DNA from: ZC4RG36 sp964652205
GTDB lineage: Bacteria; Chloroflexota; Anaerolineae; Aggregatilineales; Phototrophicaceae
Length of the DNA stretch: 64,000 nt
Direction of reading: 5' to 3'
Assembly: GCA_964652205.1 (NCBI GenBank)
Contig: CAZZAO010000009.1
Span: forward strand, 1 to 64,000
Part shown: positions 43,149 to 51,484 of the stretch, piece by piece
How positions within the stretch are numbered: position 1 is the first letter of the stretch
How the letters are laid out: every line of letters starts with the position of its first letter
Made by a program: the position numbers and the translations under genes
Notes under the pieces: model-generated
The model's database searches: none
The model's input: the letters and a program-made list of their open reading frames with translations, nothing else
What the model was told of the DNA's origin: nothing

Positions 43149-44117
43149 TTAGCTCACCCGCTCCAGCACGAAGTAATAGCCGGGATTCCAGCTCTGGCAG
43201 AGCAGGTAGACCCGGCCTTCGTGTTGATACCAGATGACGTTGTGCAGATGATCGGCCAGTTCAATTCCGAGGTCTTCTTTCGGGCGAACGGTCGAAACAA
43301 CCTGATCGCTGTCCGCGTCGAGGATGTAGATCGGCGCGGGGCGGCGCTCGCGGTCAGGGTCGAACAGGCTGCCGATGACGGTCAGCGTGCGCCCGTCTAA
43401 ATCGAGGTCATTCATGCCGCACGGCCACGCGCCGGATGGCAGCGGGTGTGAGTCAAGCAGCGCGCCGTCAAAGCCGTGTTCCTGAATCCGGGCGTTGGGC
43501 CGGTCGGCGATCATCAGGCGGTCACGATGGCGGTGATGCCGCTTGAGGCCATGGGCGGTCGCAAACTTGCCGTCTTCATGGTCGGTTTCCGTCGTCAGGC
43601 CGCCAAAGAAGCCAACCCACTGGCGCGCCGTCAGGTCATAGGTTGAGATGTAGTTCGACCCGTAGCCATCGGCGACGAATAACTGGTCGCCGACCAGCAG
43701 GGTGTCTGTCGGCGTGAACGGCGTATTCGGCAGTTGATACGGGTCGAAGCTCGGTCGGCTGAGGACAAAATCGAGCGCGCCGTCCAGCCCGACGACCGCG
43801 ATCAGGCTGCTGCGATTCGCCGTCACGATCAGGCGCGTCTGGCCGTCGATCTGCCCGATTTTCAGGCTGTGGATATTAATCAGGTTTCTGAGCTGATCGG
43901 ACAGCGGAATCACCTGCTGCTGCTTCAAATCCGGGTCGATGCGGATCAGGCCGTGATCGGCCAGCGCGTAATAGATCTGGCCGAATCCCGGTCGCTGGTC
44001 GATGGCGAACGTGCCATGCAGCCTGACCTCGCTGGCAAGGACACTGTCGGGGAGCCGGTGCAAATCGGGTCGATGGACAAATTCAAACGGCGCGGTTCCG
44101 CTGCGGGGAGCGATCAT
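43149..44117 (-). CDS. NHL/six-bladed beta-propeller-like protein
   Basis: A 322-residue cytoplasmic protein with repeated beta-propeller strands, such as L-F-V-A-D-G-Y-G-S-N-Y-I, M-I-A-D-R-P-N-A-R-I-Q and I-Y-I-L-D-A-D. A-H-G-L-K and H-N-V-I-W-Y are at positions where peptidyl-amidating-lyase-like and NHL proteins have metal-side His residues, a suggestive but unproved likeness. There is no signal peptide. The start at 44117 lies about 45 bases from a family-2 repeat. Function unknown. Confidence 0.7.
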   Translation of the reverse strand: MIAPRSGTAPFEFVHRPDLHRLPDSVLASEVRLHGTFAIDQRPGFGQIYYALADHGLIRIDPDLKQQQVIPLSDQLRNLINIHSLKIGQIDGQTRLIVTANRSSLIAVVGLDGALDFVLSRPSFDPYQLPNTPFTPTDTLLVGDQLFVADGYGSNYISTYDLTARQWVGFFGGLTTETDHEDGKFATAHGLKRHHRHRDRLMIADRPNARIQEHGFDGALLDSHPLPSGAWPCGMNDLDLDGRTLTVIGSLFDPDRERRPAPIYILDADSDQVVSTVRPKEDLGIELADHLHNVIWYQHEGRVYLLCQSWNPGYYFVLERVS

Positions 44118-44161
44118 TAGGTTTGGCCTTTGAGGTTTTCGCCATGAATCCGGTCGCTATT

Positions 44162-44215
44162 GCCGGAGGCTGGAAGCCACCCGGCAAGCAAAATGAAGCC
44201 AGCTAGAAGCTAGCT
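44162..44215. repeat. Family-2 repeat, left-end copy
   Basis: GCCGGAGGCTGGAAGCC at 44162, then CCGGCAAG ending at 44188, then AAATGAAGCCAGCTAG, mirrors the left half of the element at 13644. The matching right end is not present here. Confidence 0.7.
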
Positions 44216-44284
44216 AAAAACCTTTTCCCTGATTAGAGAACTCAATTTACGACGATCATAAGGAAATCCACGATACTGTACCAG

Positions 44285-45475
44285 TTAAAGGACGATAGGC
44301 AGCGTCGCCAGCCCGCGCCGGTCGCCGCGCGTCTTCCACTCGATCTCCTGCCCCGGCGTCAGTCGATAGGACGGGATGCGGCGCAGAAATTCCTGAAGGG
44401 TGACGGCCATTTCCAGCCGAGCGACCGGCGCGCCGAGGCACAGATGCGGCCCGGCGCCAAACGTCAGATGGCGATTCGGCGCGCGGTCGAGGATACAGCG
44501 TTCCGGCTCGGCGAAGGCCTGCGGGTCGTGGTTGGCGGCCATGAAACCGAGGCCGACGACATCCCCCGCGGGGATAGTACGGCCATGCAGCTCGACATCG
44601 CGGGTGGTGTTGCGCGCCAGCAGTTGAATGGGCGTCGCGTAGCGTAGAAACTCCTCGACCGCCGTGGGAATCAGGGCGGGTTCGGCGATCAGCCGCTCGC
44701 GCTCGCGCGGATGCTCGGCCAGATAATGGAGCGTGATGCTGAGCGAGTCGGCGGTCGTCTCGAAGCCTGCGCCAATCAACAGGGTCATGAAGGCGTGCAG
44801 TTCATGGTCAGTCAGGCGGTGGCCGTCAACTTCGGACGCGATGAGCAGGCTGACGAAGTCATCCACCGGCTGGCGATGGCGCTCGACGATCAGCGCGTCG
44901 ATGTAGACGCCCAGTTCGTCGCTGGCAGCGGCGACATCAGCCGGGTCATGCGGATTGAACATGCGCCGAATCCACCAGTACCATTTATCGGCATCTTCAG
45001 CCGGCAGGCCGGTGAACTCGATCAGCGAGCGGATCGAAAGCGGCGTGGCGTAATCGGCGACCAGATCGCCGCCGCCGTGGGCCAGCAAGCCGTCGATCAG
45101 TTCATGCGCAATCGCCATGATGCGGGGGCGCAGCGCCTCGATGCGGGCGCTGGCAAAAACCGGGTTGACCAGCGTGCGATAACGCGAATGGAGCGGCGGG
45201 TCAATCTCGATGGGAAGCTGTGGCTCGGTGCGCGGCGTGATGACCGGGATCGCCGTCACGCCGACGACGCTCGACGTATAGGTGCGCCAGTCGGTCGTTG
45301 CCTGACGGACATCCTCGTAGCGCGTCAGCAGCCAGAAGCCACCATAGTGCTGGCTGTGCATGACCGGGCATTGAGCGCGCAGCTCGTCGTAGACCGGGAA
45401 AGGATCGCGGATGAACGACGCCTCGTGAATGTCGAGGTCGTCGTGAACGTTCGAGTCGGTTGTCGCGTCAGTCAT
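44285..45475 (-). CDS. Cytochrome P450
   Basis: A 396-residue soluble bacterial P450. The heme-binding loop is F-G-A-G-P-H-L-C-L-G-A with the axial Cys, the oxygen-binding I-helix has I-G-A-G-F-E-T-T-A, and the K-helix ExxR is in V-E-E-F-L-R-Y. Length and lack of a membrane anchor fit class I enzymes that take electrons from a ferredoxin and reductase. The Rieske ferredoxin at 46755 in the same gene run could be an electron partner, though classical P450 partners are [2Fe-2S] or [3Fe-4S] ferredoxins, so this is speculative. It is the last gene of the catabolic run. Confidence 0.95.
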   Translation of the reverse strand: MTDATTDSNVHDDLDIHEASFIRDPFPVYDELRAQCPVMHSQHYGGFWLLTRYEDVRQATTDWRTYTSSVVGVTAIPVITPRTEPQLPIEIDPPLHSRYRTLVNPVFASARIEALRPRIMAIAHELIDGLLAHGGGDLVADYATPLSIRSLIEFTGLPAEDADKWYWWIRRMFNPHDPADVAAASDELGVYIDALIVERHRQPVDDFVSLLIASEVDGHRLTDHELHAFMTLLIGAGFETTADSLSITLHYLAEHPRERERLIAEPALIPTAVEEFLRYATPIQLLARNTTRDVELHGRTIPAGDVVGLGFMAANHDPQAFAEPERCILDRAPNRHLTFGAGPHLCLGAPVARLEMAVTLQEFLRRIPSYRLTPGQEIEWKTRGDRRGLATLPIVL

Positions 45476-45574
45476 GCTGGATTCCTCTTGAATGCCCCGA
45501 CCCTTCGCGGTGAGCGCGTGGAGAAAACAGGGTCGAGGGATACTCGTTATGGCCCGTTTTGCCAGTCATTTTCT

Positions 45575-46471
45575 TCAGGGTGAGGCGAAATACTGGTCGC
45601 GCATGGCTTTCAGGAAGTCGATGGACTGGCGCATTTCGTCCATCCCGTTCATGCCATCTTCGATGCTGATCCAGCCGCTGTAGCCTGCGTCGGCCAGAAT
45701 ACGGAAAATGGTGTGATAATCGTTCAGTCCCTTGCCAGTCACGCCGTGGCGCAGATTCGGCGAGTAACCGAGCGTGCCGTCGCTCTGGCGCAGGTCAGCG
45801 AGACTCGCGCCGGGGACAAGGTAACGGTCACTGGCGTGAACGCTGACGACGCGCTCGACGACCTCGCGCAGAAGCTGGATCGGGTCATCCCCGGCGACGA
45901 TGGCATTCGATGGATCATACTGAACGCCGAAATAGTCGCGCTCAGGAATGGCGTTGAGCACTTCGAGAAACACGTCCTTCTTCTGAGCAAATTCGGGATA
46001 GCGCCAGAAGCCATCCTTATAGTGGTTCTCGATACCGAGGATGATGTCGTACTCTCGCGCGATGGGCAGAAGCCGGGTGATCGCCTCGACGACCCATTCG
46101 ACGCCCTGCGCGCGCGGCACTTCCGGGTAGCGCTGGCCGGAGAGGACGCGGCAGACGGCTTTCGGCCCGCCGAGCCGCCGGGTGACGCGGATCATCTCGG
46201 CCTCACGGTCGAGCGCGCGCTGGCGGGCGTCGGCATCGGGATTGGTAAAGTCGGGCGAGCAGCACATCATCGGCATCGCAAATCCGGCGCGGTGGATGGC
46301 CTCACCGGCGCGGTCAATCGAGGCATCGTCGAGCGTCGGGAAAAAGGCATCGTACATTTCCAGCCCTTCCGCGCCGAGCGACTTCGCCATTTCGATCCAG
46401 TCGAACAGCGTCATCGTCTGCTTCTCGACAATCTCCTCGACGTAACACTTGGGAAAAGCCGCTATTTTCAT
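45575..46471 (-). CDS. TIM-barrel sugar isomerase/epimerase (AP endonuclease 2 fold)
   Basis: A 298-residue protein of the xylose-isomerase-like TIM-barrel superfamily. The signature blocks are G-I-E-N-H-Y-K-D-G-F-W, Q-Y-D-P-S-N-A and V-H-A-S-D-R, and the late W-I-S-I-E-D-G gives the Glu, Asp and His metal ligands of the family. It is similar along its length to the N-terminal domain of the fusion protein at 48498-50012. ATG 46471 overlaps the stop of the 74-residue gene (ATGA). It probably interconverts a keto sugar or cyclitol. Confidence 0.87.
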   Translation of the reverse strand: MKIAAFPKCYVEEIVEKQTMTLFDWIEMAKSLGAEGLEMYDAFFPTLDDASIDRAGEAIHRAGFAMPMMCCSPDFTNPDADARQRALDREAEMIRVTRRLGGPKAVCRVLSGQRYPEVPRAQGVEWVVEAITRLLPIAREYDIILGIENHYKDGFWRYPEFAQKKDVFLEVLNAIPERDYFGVQYDPSNAIVAGDDPIQLLREVVERVVSVHASDRYLVPGASLADLRQSDGTLGYSPNLRHGVTGKGLNDYHTIFRILADAGYSGWISIEDGMNGMDEMRQSIDFLKAMRDQYFASP

Positions 46472-46692
46472 GTTTCAGAGTCCCCATTTCGCTCAGGGCT
46501 GTAGCTGCCGGTAAAAGACGGCGGATCGTCCGCCGGTTGGCCTTGACGCAGATTATAAAGCGCGGCCATTCGCTCGGCCCAGGCGCGCGCCGGGAAGGTT
46601 GCGCTTTTATCGAAGCGAGCAATCCAGCCGTCGGGGTCGGACGCGGGCGCGACGAGAAAGGCCGAGTCGGTTTCAATGACGACGAGCTGCAT
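46468..46692 (-). CDS. Small hypothetical protein
   Basis: A 74-residue protein with no recognised family. It has V-V-I-E-T-D-S-A-F-L-V, a small beta-strand pair, followed by A-R-A-W-A-E-R-M-A-A-L-Y-N. It lies between the Rieske ferredoxin and the isomerase and overlaps the isomerase start by four bases, so it is co-translated and likely real. It could be a small accessory subunit, but nothing in the sequence shows this. Confidence 0.6.
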   Translation of the reverse strand: MQLVVIETDSAFLVAPASDPDGWIARFDKSATFPARAWAERMAALYNLRQGQPADDPPSFTGSYSPERNGDSET

Positions 46693-46754
46693 CTCTCACC
46701 CCCGGCCTCTGGTCGAACCTGCTCGCCAGCCCAAAATTATCCCGGAACCGGCCC

Positions 46755-47120
46755 CTACAGGCGCAGTTTCACCTGCTCATCTTCAACCCAGACCTCATAC
46801 GAGCGCAGCTTGATTTCCGAGAAGGCGAGACACTGGCCGGTAGTGATGTTGTATTCCAGGCCGTGCCACGGGCAGGTGATGATCTGGTTTTCAAACTGCC
46901 ACTGGAGCTTCCAGCCGGTGTCGCGGTTAGAGACCAGCGTGCCGCTGACTTTGCCTTTACAGAGCGGCCCCAACTGATGGGTGCAGAGATTCGGCAGGGC
47001 GTAATACTGGCCGTCAACGTTGAAGATGCCGATTTCGCGGCGACCGACCGTGACAACGCAGTGCGATCCGGGCGGGATGTCAGCGGCCCGCGCGACGACG
47101 TGCTCGGTTTTTTCAGGCAT
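46755..47120 (-). CDS. Rieske [2Fe-2S] ferredoxin
   Basis: A 121-residue stand-alone Rieske protein with cluster ligands in N-L-C-T-H-Q-L-G (Cys, His) and I-T-C-P-W-H-G-L-E-Y (Cys, His). The gap between the two halves is longer than in compact ferredoxins and contains V-S-N-R-D-T-G-W-K-L-Q. It is an electron carrier for an oxygenase. ATG 47120 is preferred to GTG 47129 because the family starts there; GAGGG lies three bases upstream, within the edge of a family-1 repeat. It probably works with the oxygenase or P450 in the same gene run. Confidence 0.88.
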   Translation of the reverse strand: MPEKTEHVVARAADIPPGSHCVVTVGRREIGIFNVDGQYYALPNLCTHQLGPLCKGKVSGTLVSNRDTGWKLQWQFENQIITCPWHGLEYNITTGQCLAFSEIKLRSYEVWVEDEQVKLRL

Positions 47121-47157
47121 GACCCTCACTCCCGGCCCTCTCCCGACAGGAGAGGGG
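47121..47157. repeat. Family-1 hairpin repeat
   Basis: ACCCTCACTCCCGGCC leads into an 8-bp hairpin (47136-47143 with 47149-47156). It abuts the Rieske start and could influence its translation or terminate the upstream transcript. Confidence 0.75.
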
Positions 47158-47214
47158 AGAAAGATGTGTTGCAGGATAAAGCTGTGGCGGCTTCGGCTTG
47201 TATTCCATGATCGG

Positions 47215-48351
47215 TCACAGGCTCAGGCGCTGGCCGCTGCGGTCGATTTTGAACAGGCGCAGCGCGTTTTCGCCCAGCATCTTGCGTTTGGCTTCCGCAG
47301 TAAACGGAGCCTGAAACAGCTTCGAGGGATGATCGAAGTCATGGTGCGGCCAGTCGGACGCGAAGACGACGCTGTTTTCACCGTCGAATAACTCGACGAT
47401 CTTGACCAGATCGCGCGCATCTTCCGGCTCTTCAATCGGCTGCGAGGCGAAGAAATATTTCTTGATGTAGTGGCTGGGGCGCTTTTCCAGAAACGGCACT
47501 TCACGGCGGCGCTCGGTATATTCCTTGTCGAGCCGGTTGATGATGAACGGAACCCACGACAGCCCCGCCTCGGCAAAGACGACGCGCAGATTGGGGAAGC
47601 GCACCGGCACGCCGGTCGTGACCATATCGACCAGATTGGCGACCATCGAGAAGGTATGGGCCATCGTATGCCGCGCCAGCTCGGTATCAAACTGGTGCGT
47701 CTGCCACGGAAAGACCGGATGAATGACCGTGACGCTGTGCAGCAGCACCGGCAGGTCAGCAGCCTCGGCGGCGGCGAAGATCGGATCGTAGACGCGATGG
47801 CCCCAGAGCGGCTCGACTCCGGCGCAGGGCAGGAAGACGCCGACGATTCCCGGCTCTCTGGCGTAGCGTTCGATCTCGCGCGCGGCGTCTTCCGGGTCCT
47901 GCGGCGCGGCGATGATGCAGCCGAGCAGCCCCTTTTCCTTCAGGCACCATTCTTCGGCCAGCCAGCGGTTGTAAGCGCGGGCAACTGCCGAGGCGTAGTC
48001 CTGCTGCGGCAGCGTGGCGATCTTGAGCAGTTGATCGGGGAACATGATGCCAATATCGACCGCGATCTGCGACAGCTCATCGCGGAGCTGCGCTGGCGAG
48101 TTAACCTGTCGGCCCTCGGCCCCGCCGGGGAATGGCGCAGACAGCGCGCCTAACCCGGCTGAAAACGATGGGATATCGAGCGGGCGCTGCGGAATTGTGC
48201 CGAGCAGCTCCAGCGAGCGCCGCCAGGGCATATCACAGTAAGGCGCGAGAAACTGCGGGCGGTCGTTGATATGGACGTCGGTATCGACGATCAACACGTT
48301 TTCGAGCGTGTCGCGCCCGCGCTGCGTGATTGGTTGTTCCTGAACGGTCAT
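47215..48351 (-). CDS. Amidohydrolase family 2 (ACMSD-like) metal hydrolase or decarboxylase
   Basis: A 378-residue TIM-barrel hydrolase of the amidohydrolase-2 family, which includes aminocarboxymuconate-semialdehyde decarboxylase. The first strand has V-D-T-D-V-H-I-N-D (metal ligand His). V-L-L-H-S-V gives a second His, F-A-E-A-G-L-S-W-V-P is a family signature, and F-A-S-D-W-P-H-H-D supplies the catalytic Asp. Reactions in the family include hydrolysis of C-N or C-C bonds and decarboxylation of ring-cleavage products, which fits a degradation pathway. Exact substrate unknown. Confidence 0.87.
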   Translation of the reverse strand: MTVQEQPITQRGRDTLENVLIVDTDVHINDRPQFLAPYCDMPWRRSLELLGTIPQRPLDIPSFSAGLGALSAPFPGGAEGRQVNSPAQLRDELSQIAVDIGIMFPDQLLKIATLPQQDYASAVARAYNRWLAEEWCLKEKGLLGCIIAAPQDPEDAAREIERYAREPGIVGVFLPCAGVEPLWGHRVYDPIFAAAEAADLPVLLHSVTVIHPVFPWQTHQFDTELARHTMAHTFSMVANLVDMVTTGVPVRFPNLRVVFAEAGLSWVPFIINRLDKEYTERRREVPFLEKRPSHYIKKYFFASQPIEEPEDARDLVKIVELFDGENSVVFASDWPHHDFDHPSKLFQAPFTAEAKRKMLGENALRLFKIDRSGQRLSL

Positions 48352-48360
48352 GAAATCTCT

Positions 48361-48395
48361 CCCTCACTCCCGGCCCCTCTCCCGGCAGGAGAGGG
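48361..48395. repeat. Family-1 hairpin repeat
   Basis: CCCTCACTCCCGGCCCCTCT continues into a CCCTCTCCC/GGAGAGGG hairpin, near-identical to the copy at 47121. It lies just upstream of the amidohydrolase start. Confidence 0.75.
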
Positions 48396-48497
48396 ATGCA
48401 AGCTTCGCGCCAGTATCGTCATGCGGTTGTAGCGACCAGAAACCAATGCTCGCGGCTTCCGCCGCGAGGGGCCGTATCGAACGTCAGTGAACCGAGT

Positions 48498-50012
48498 TTA
48501 GGCTGGCGCGGGCGCGGTCGCTTTGACGCGGCGGACGATCTCGCGCAGGATTTCCTCGACGTTGCTGGTGGCAGCGAAAGCGTTAGCCTCAATCGCCAGC
48601 GGCGCGCCGATGACGACCAGCGGCGCGCCCTGCCCGGCGCACTGAATCGCCTGCTCGATGCTCAGGCCGCCGACTGCCTGAATCGGGACGTTGGTCGCCG
48701 CGACAATCGACGCCAGATCGTCGAGCGGGCTGAGGCCGAGGATCATCCGGCGCTCGTCGAAGCCGGTATGGACGATGATGTAATCGACGCCGAGGCGCTC
48801 CATCATCTGAGCGCAGGCCACCTTGTCCGGCGCGGCCATGATATCGCCCATAACCTCGATGTTGAAGTCTCGCGCGGCGCGAACGACGGCCTTAATCGTC
48901 GCCGGGTGAGCGACTCCCATGACGACGACGAAGTTGGCTCCGGCCTTCGCCATCATCTCGGCCTCAAGGTAGCCGCCATCCATCGTCTTGAGATCGGCGA
49001 TGATCGGGTGATCGGGAAAATGCTCGCGCAGGGCGCGAACGCCATGCAGGCCCTCGCCGAGGATGAACGGCGTCCCGGCCTCGATCCAGTCAACGCCCGC
49101 GCGGACGGCAGTTGTCGCCAGATCAAGCGCCTGTTCCTTTGTCTCGACGTCCAGCGACACCTGAACGACCGGCTTCGTCCGCTTGCGGCGAATTTGATTC
49201 CAGGTCGCGCGGACATAGTCGAAGGCGACTGCCAGCCCTTCCGGCGCGTCGGGTCGGTTGTACTCAATCGAAAGCCAGCCGTTATAGCCCGCTTCCTGAA
49301 GTGTCTCGAACAGCAGCGGGTAATCGACCAGCCCTTCGCCGGGGATGGCATGGGTATACTGGCCGTAAGTCTGGCGGTCGCCGCAGTGAACCTGCACGAC
49401 CCGGTCGACGACCTGACGCAGCAGCGGCGTCGGGTCAACGCCGTTCATGATCGGATTTGAGCAGTCGAAGTTGACCTTGAGCGAGCTATCGCGGAGCGCG
49501 TTGACGATCTCGAGGAAGATGTCGTGCGGCTGCGAGAAATCGGGATAGTCCCAGAAGTAGTCCTTGTAATGGTTCTCATAGGCCAGAAAGACCCCCAGCC
49601 TGTCGGCCACCGCGAGACATTCGCGCAGCGACTCGACCGTGTTGCGGATGCCCTGCTCGCGCGTCAGGCCGGGATGGGCCTGTCCGGCGGTCACGCGCAC
49701 CGACGGCGCGCCCAACTGCGCCGCCACGGCAATATTGGCCTTGAGCCTGCTGACTTCCTCGGCGCGGGCCGCCGGGTCGGGATGGCACAGGTCAGGCGAG
49801 CAGGAATACTGGCTGACGACCAGCCCGTAGCGATTGAGCGAGGCTTTGATCTTCTCAATGTAGGCCGGGTCGTGACTTTCCATGCAGCGGTAGTAAATTT
49901 CGGTGCCAAGCAGGTTGTAATCTGCCGCCTGAGCAAACCAGTCTTCGAGCGACATGGTCTTGTCGAGCACCATCTCTTTGAAGTAGAGAACGATATTGCA
50001 ACTGAGCTTCAT
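48498..50012 (-). CDS. Fusion of TIM-barrel isomerase and hexulose-6-phosphate synthase/KGPDC-like enzyme
   Basis: A 504-residue two-domain protein. Residues 1 to about 280 form a xylose-isomerase-like barrel with Y-E-N-H-Y-K-D-Y-F-W, F-D-C-S-N and V-H-C-G-D-R. Residues about 290-504 match the OMP-decarboxylase-fold family of hexulose-6-phosphate synthase and 3-keto-gulonate-6-phosphate decarboxylase, with the catalytic I-A-D-L-K-T-M-D-G-G and G-A-P-L-A-I. Either a retro-aldol or a decarboxylation of a keto-sugar phosphate is possible. ATG 50012 with a GAGG site is chosen; the frame stays open upstream only because it runs through a repeat. Confidence 0.88.
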   Translation of the reverse strand: MKLSCNIVLYFKEMVLDKTMSLEDWFAQAADYNLLGTEIYYRCMESHDPAYIEKIKASLNRYGLVVSQYSCSPDLCHPDPAARAEEVSRLKANIAVAAQLGAPSVRVTAGQAHPGLTREQGIRNTVESLRECLAVADRLGVFLAYENHYKDYFWDYPDFSQPHDIFLEIVNALRDSSLKVNFDCSNPIMNGVDPTPLLRQVVDRVVQVHCGDRQTYGQYTHAIPGEGLVDYPLLFETLQEAGYNGWLSIEYNRPDAPEGLAVAFDYVRATWNQIRRKRTKPVVQVSLDVETKEQALDLATTAVRAGVDWIEAGTPFILGEGLHGVRALREHFPDHPIIADLKTMDGGYLEAEMMAKAGANFVVVMGVAHPATIKAVVRAARDFNIEVMGDIMAAPDKVACAQMMERLGVDYIIVHTGFDERRMILGLSPLDDLASIVAATNVPIQAVGGLSIEQAIQCAGQGAPLVVIGAPLAIEANAFAATSNVEEILREIVRRVKATAPAPA

Positions 50013-50044
50013 GAATGTATTCCTCGTGTTCGCAAAGTAAGCCT

Positions 50045-50080
50045 TCCCTCGCCCCCGCCCCTCTCCCGGTGGGAGAGGGG
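50045..50080. repeat. Family-1 hairpin repeat
   Basis: A 10-bp perfect stem (50058-50067 with 50071-50080, CCCCTCTCCC and its complement) around GGT. It lies between the aminotransferase stop and the fusion-gene start on the minus strand. Confidence 0.8.
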
Positions 50081-50149
50081 AAAAGCATTTGTAGTCATCA
50101 ACTGCCGAGCCGAATAAAGACATCATTCCGCTGCGTCGCGCAGAAACTC

Positions 50150-51484
50150 TCAGCCTGTCACCTGATCGGGATGCGCCTGTTTGACGGCCCGGAGCGCGGC
50201 TTCGATGCCTTCGAGCGCGCGGTCGATGACTGGCTCAGTGTGGGCAATCGAGAAACCGTGATGGGCGACGTGTCCGCCGTAATCGTGGAAGTAGACGCCG
50301 TGCGCGTAACAGGCGCGCAGGAAAGTCAACATCATCGGGACGCTGTGCTGCGCGGCCTGACGATAGTTCGTCACCGGCGTATCGACGCCGAAATAGATCG
50401 TGAAGCGCGCGCCGAGATATTGCAGCCGCGCCCTGACCTTCGACCGGCTCAGGAGATCGCTGATCCCCGCATACAGCCGCTCGCCACTGTGGTTGAGGCG
50501 CTCGTAGAAACCGGGCGAGGACAATTCTTCGAGGCAGGCGAGCGCCCCCAGAACGGGAATCAGATGACCGAGGTAGGTGCCGCTGTGGGCCGTGTCGCCA
50601 GTCGGCTTGAAGCGCTCCATATAGTCGCGCCTGCCGGTGATAGCGCTGATCGGCAGCCCGCCGCCGATGGCCTTGCCGAGTACCGCCAGATCGGGCGTGA
50701 CGCCGAGATACTGCTGCGCTCCCCCCGGCCCCATGCGAAACGCGCTCAGGACTTCATCGAAAATCAGCAGGATGCCGTGCTGCGTGGCGACTTCGCGCAG
50801 CCGCTCGACGAACCCCGGCGCAGGCAGGATGCAGCCCGCGTCGTAGTTGATCGGCTCCAGGATGATGGCGGCGTACTCGTCGGCGTGGGCGCTCATAATG
50901 CGCTCGAAGCTATCAAGATCGTTGAAGGGGACGACGGTGATATAGTCGGCCATGCCTCGGGGAATGCCCGCCGATTCGGCATAGGCCACCGGCGCGTCCG
51001 CCGGGCCAGCCTTGTCGAGCGGCGGCGCGGAACTGAAATAGATATAGTCCTGATAGCCGTGAAAATGGCCCTCGAACTTGAGAACTTTCTCGCGTCCGGT
51101 GATGGCGCGCGCCAACCGGAGCGTGTGCATGATCGTCTCGGTGCCGGAGCCAGCGTAACGCACCATCTCCGCGCCGGGAACCATCTCGATAATTTTCTCC
51201 GCCAGCGCGCTATGGTAAACCGTGTCATAGGAGCAGATGATGCCCATTTCGAGCGCCTGCTGAACGGCAGCCTTGATGCGCGGGTGATTGTGGCCGAGCA
51301 GCGACGCGCCGTGCGAGACGCACAGATCGACGTACTCGCGCCCGTCAAGATCGTAGATCAGCGGGCCGTCGCCGCGCGCAATGTACATCGGGTAGCCGAG
51401 CGCCTGATTGAGGCGCACGGACGCCGAGACGCCGCCGGGTAAGACTTCTTTCGCAACCTGATAAAGCTGTTCTTTAGCATTCAT
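50150..51484 (-). CDS. Class III aminotransferase (glutamate-1-semialdehyde aminomutase-like)
   Basis: A 444-residue PLP enzyme. L-L-I-F-D-E-V-L-S-A-F-R holds the Asp that pairs with the PLP nitrogen, and L-G-K-A-I-G-G-G-L-P holds the Schiff-base Lys. D-G-R-E-Y-V-D-L-C-V-S-H-G-A and Y-A-G-S-G-T-E-T complete the class III pattern. It resembles HemL most, but its place in a catabolic run without other heme genes points to transamination or isomerisation of an amino substrate instead. ATG 51484 overlaps the MBL gene stop (ATGA). Confidence 0.88.
   Translation of the reverse strand: MNAKEQLYQVAKEVLPGGVSASVRLNQALGYPMYIARGDGPLIYDLDGREYVDLCVSHGASLLGHNHPRIKAAVQQALEMGIICSYDTVYHSALAEKIIEMVPGAEMVRYAGSGTETIMHTLRLARAITGREKVLKFEGHFHGYQDYIYFSSAPPLDKAGPADAPVAYAESAGIPRGMADYITVVPFNDLDSFERIMSAHADEYAAIILEPINYDAGCILPAPGFVERLREVATQHGILLIFDEVLSAFRMGPGGAQQYLGVTPDLAVLGKAIGGGLPISAITGRRDYMERFKPTGDTAHSGTYLGHLIPVLGALACLEELSSPGFYERLNHSGERLYAGISDLLSRSKVRARLQYLGARFTIYFGVDTPVTNYRQAAQHSVPMMLTFLRACYAHGVYFHDYGGHVAHHGFSIAHTEPVIDRALEGIEAALRAVKQAHPDQVTG

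Noticed and set aside
50013..50126. N-terminal extension of the isomerase-HPS fusion by 38 codons
   Set aside because: The extra part is encoded by a family-1 hairpin repeat, and a good ribosome site precedes ATG 50012.
48396..51442. Long plus-strand open frames (48396-49460 and 50015-51442)
   Set aside because: They lie opposite the fusion enzyme and the aminotransferase, both with catalytic motifs, and start inside or near repeat elements.
50150..51484. Assignment of the class III aminotransferase as HemL of heme synthesis
   Set aside because: Similarity is real, but the gene overlaps catabolic genes by four bases and no other heme gene is near, so hemL was not assigned.
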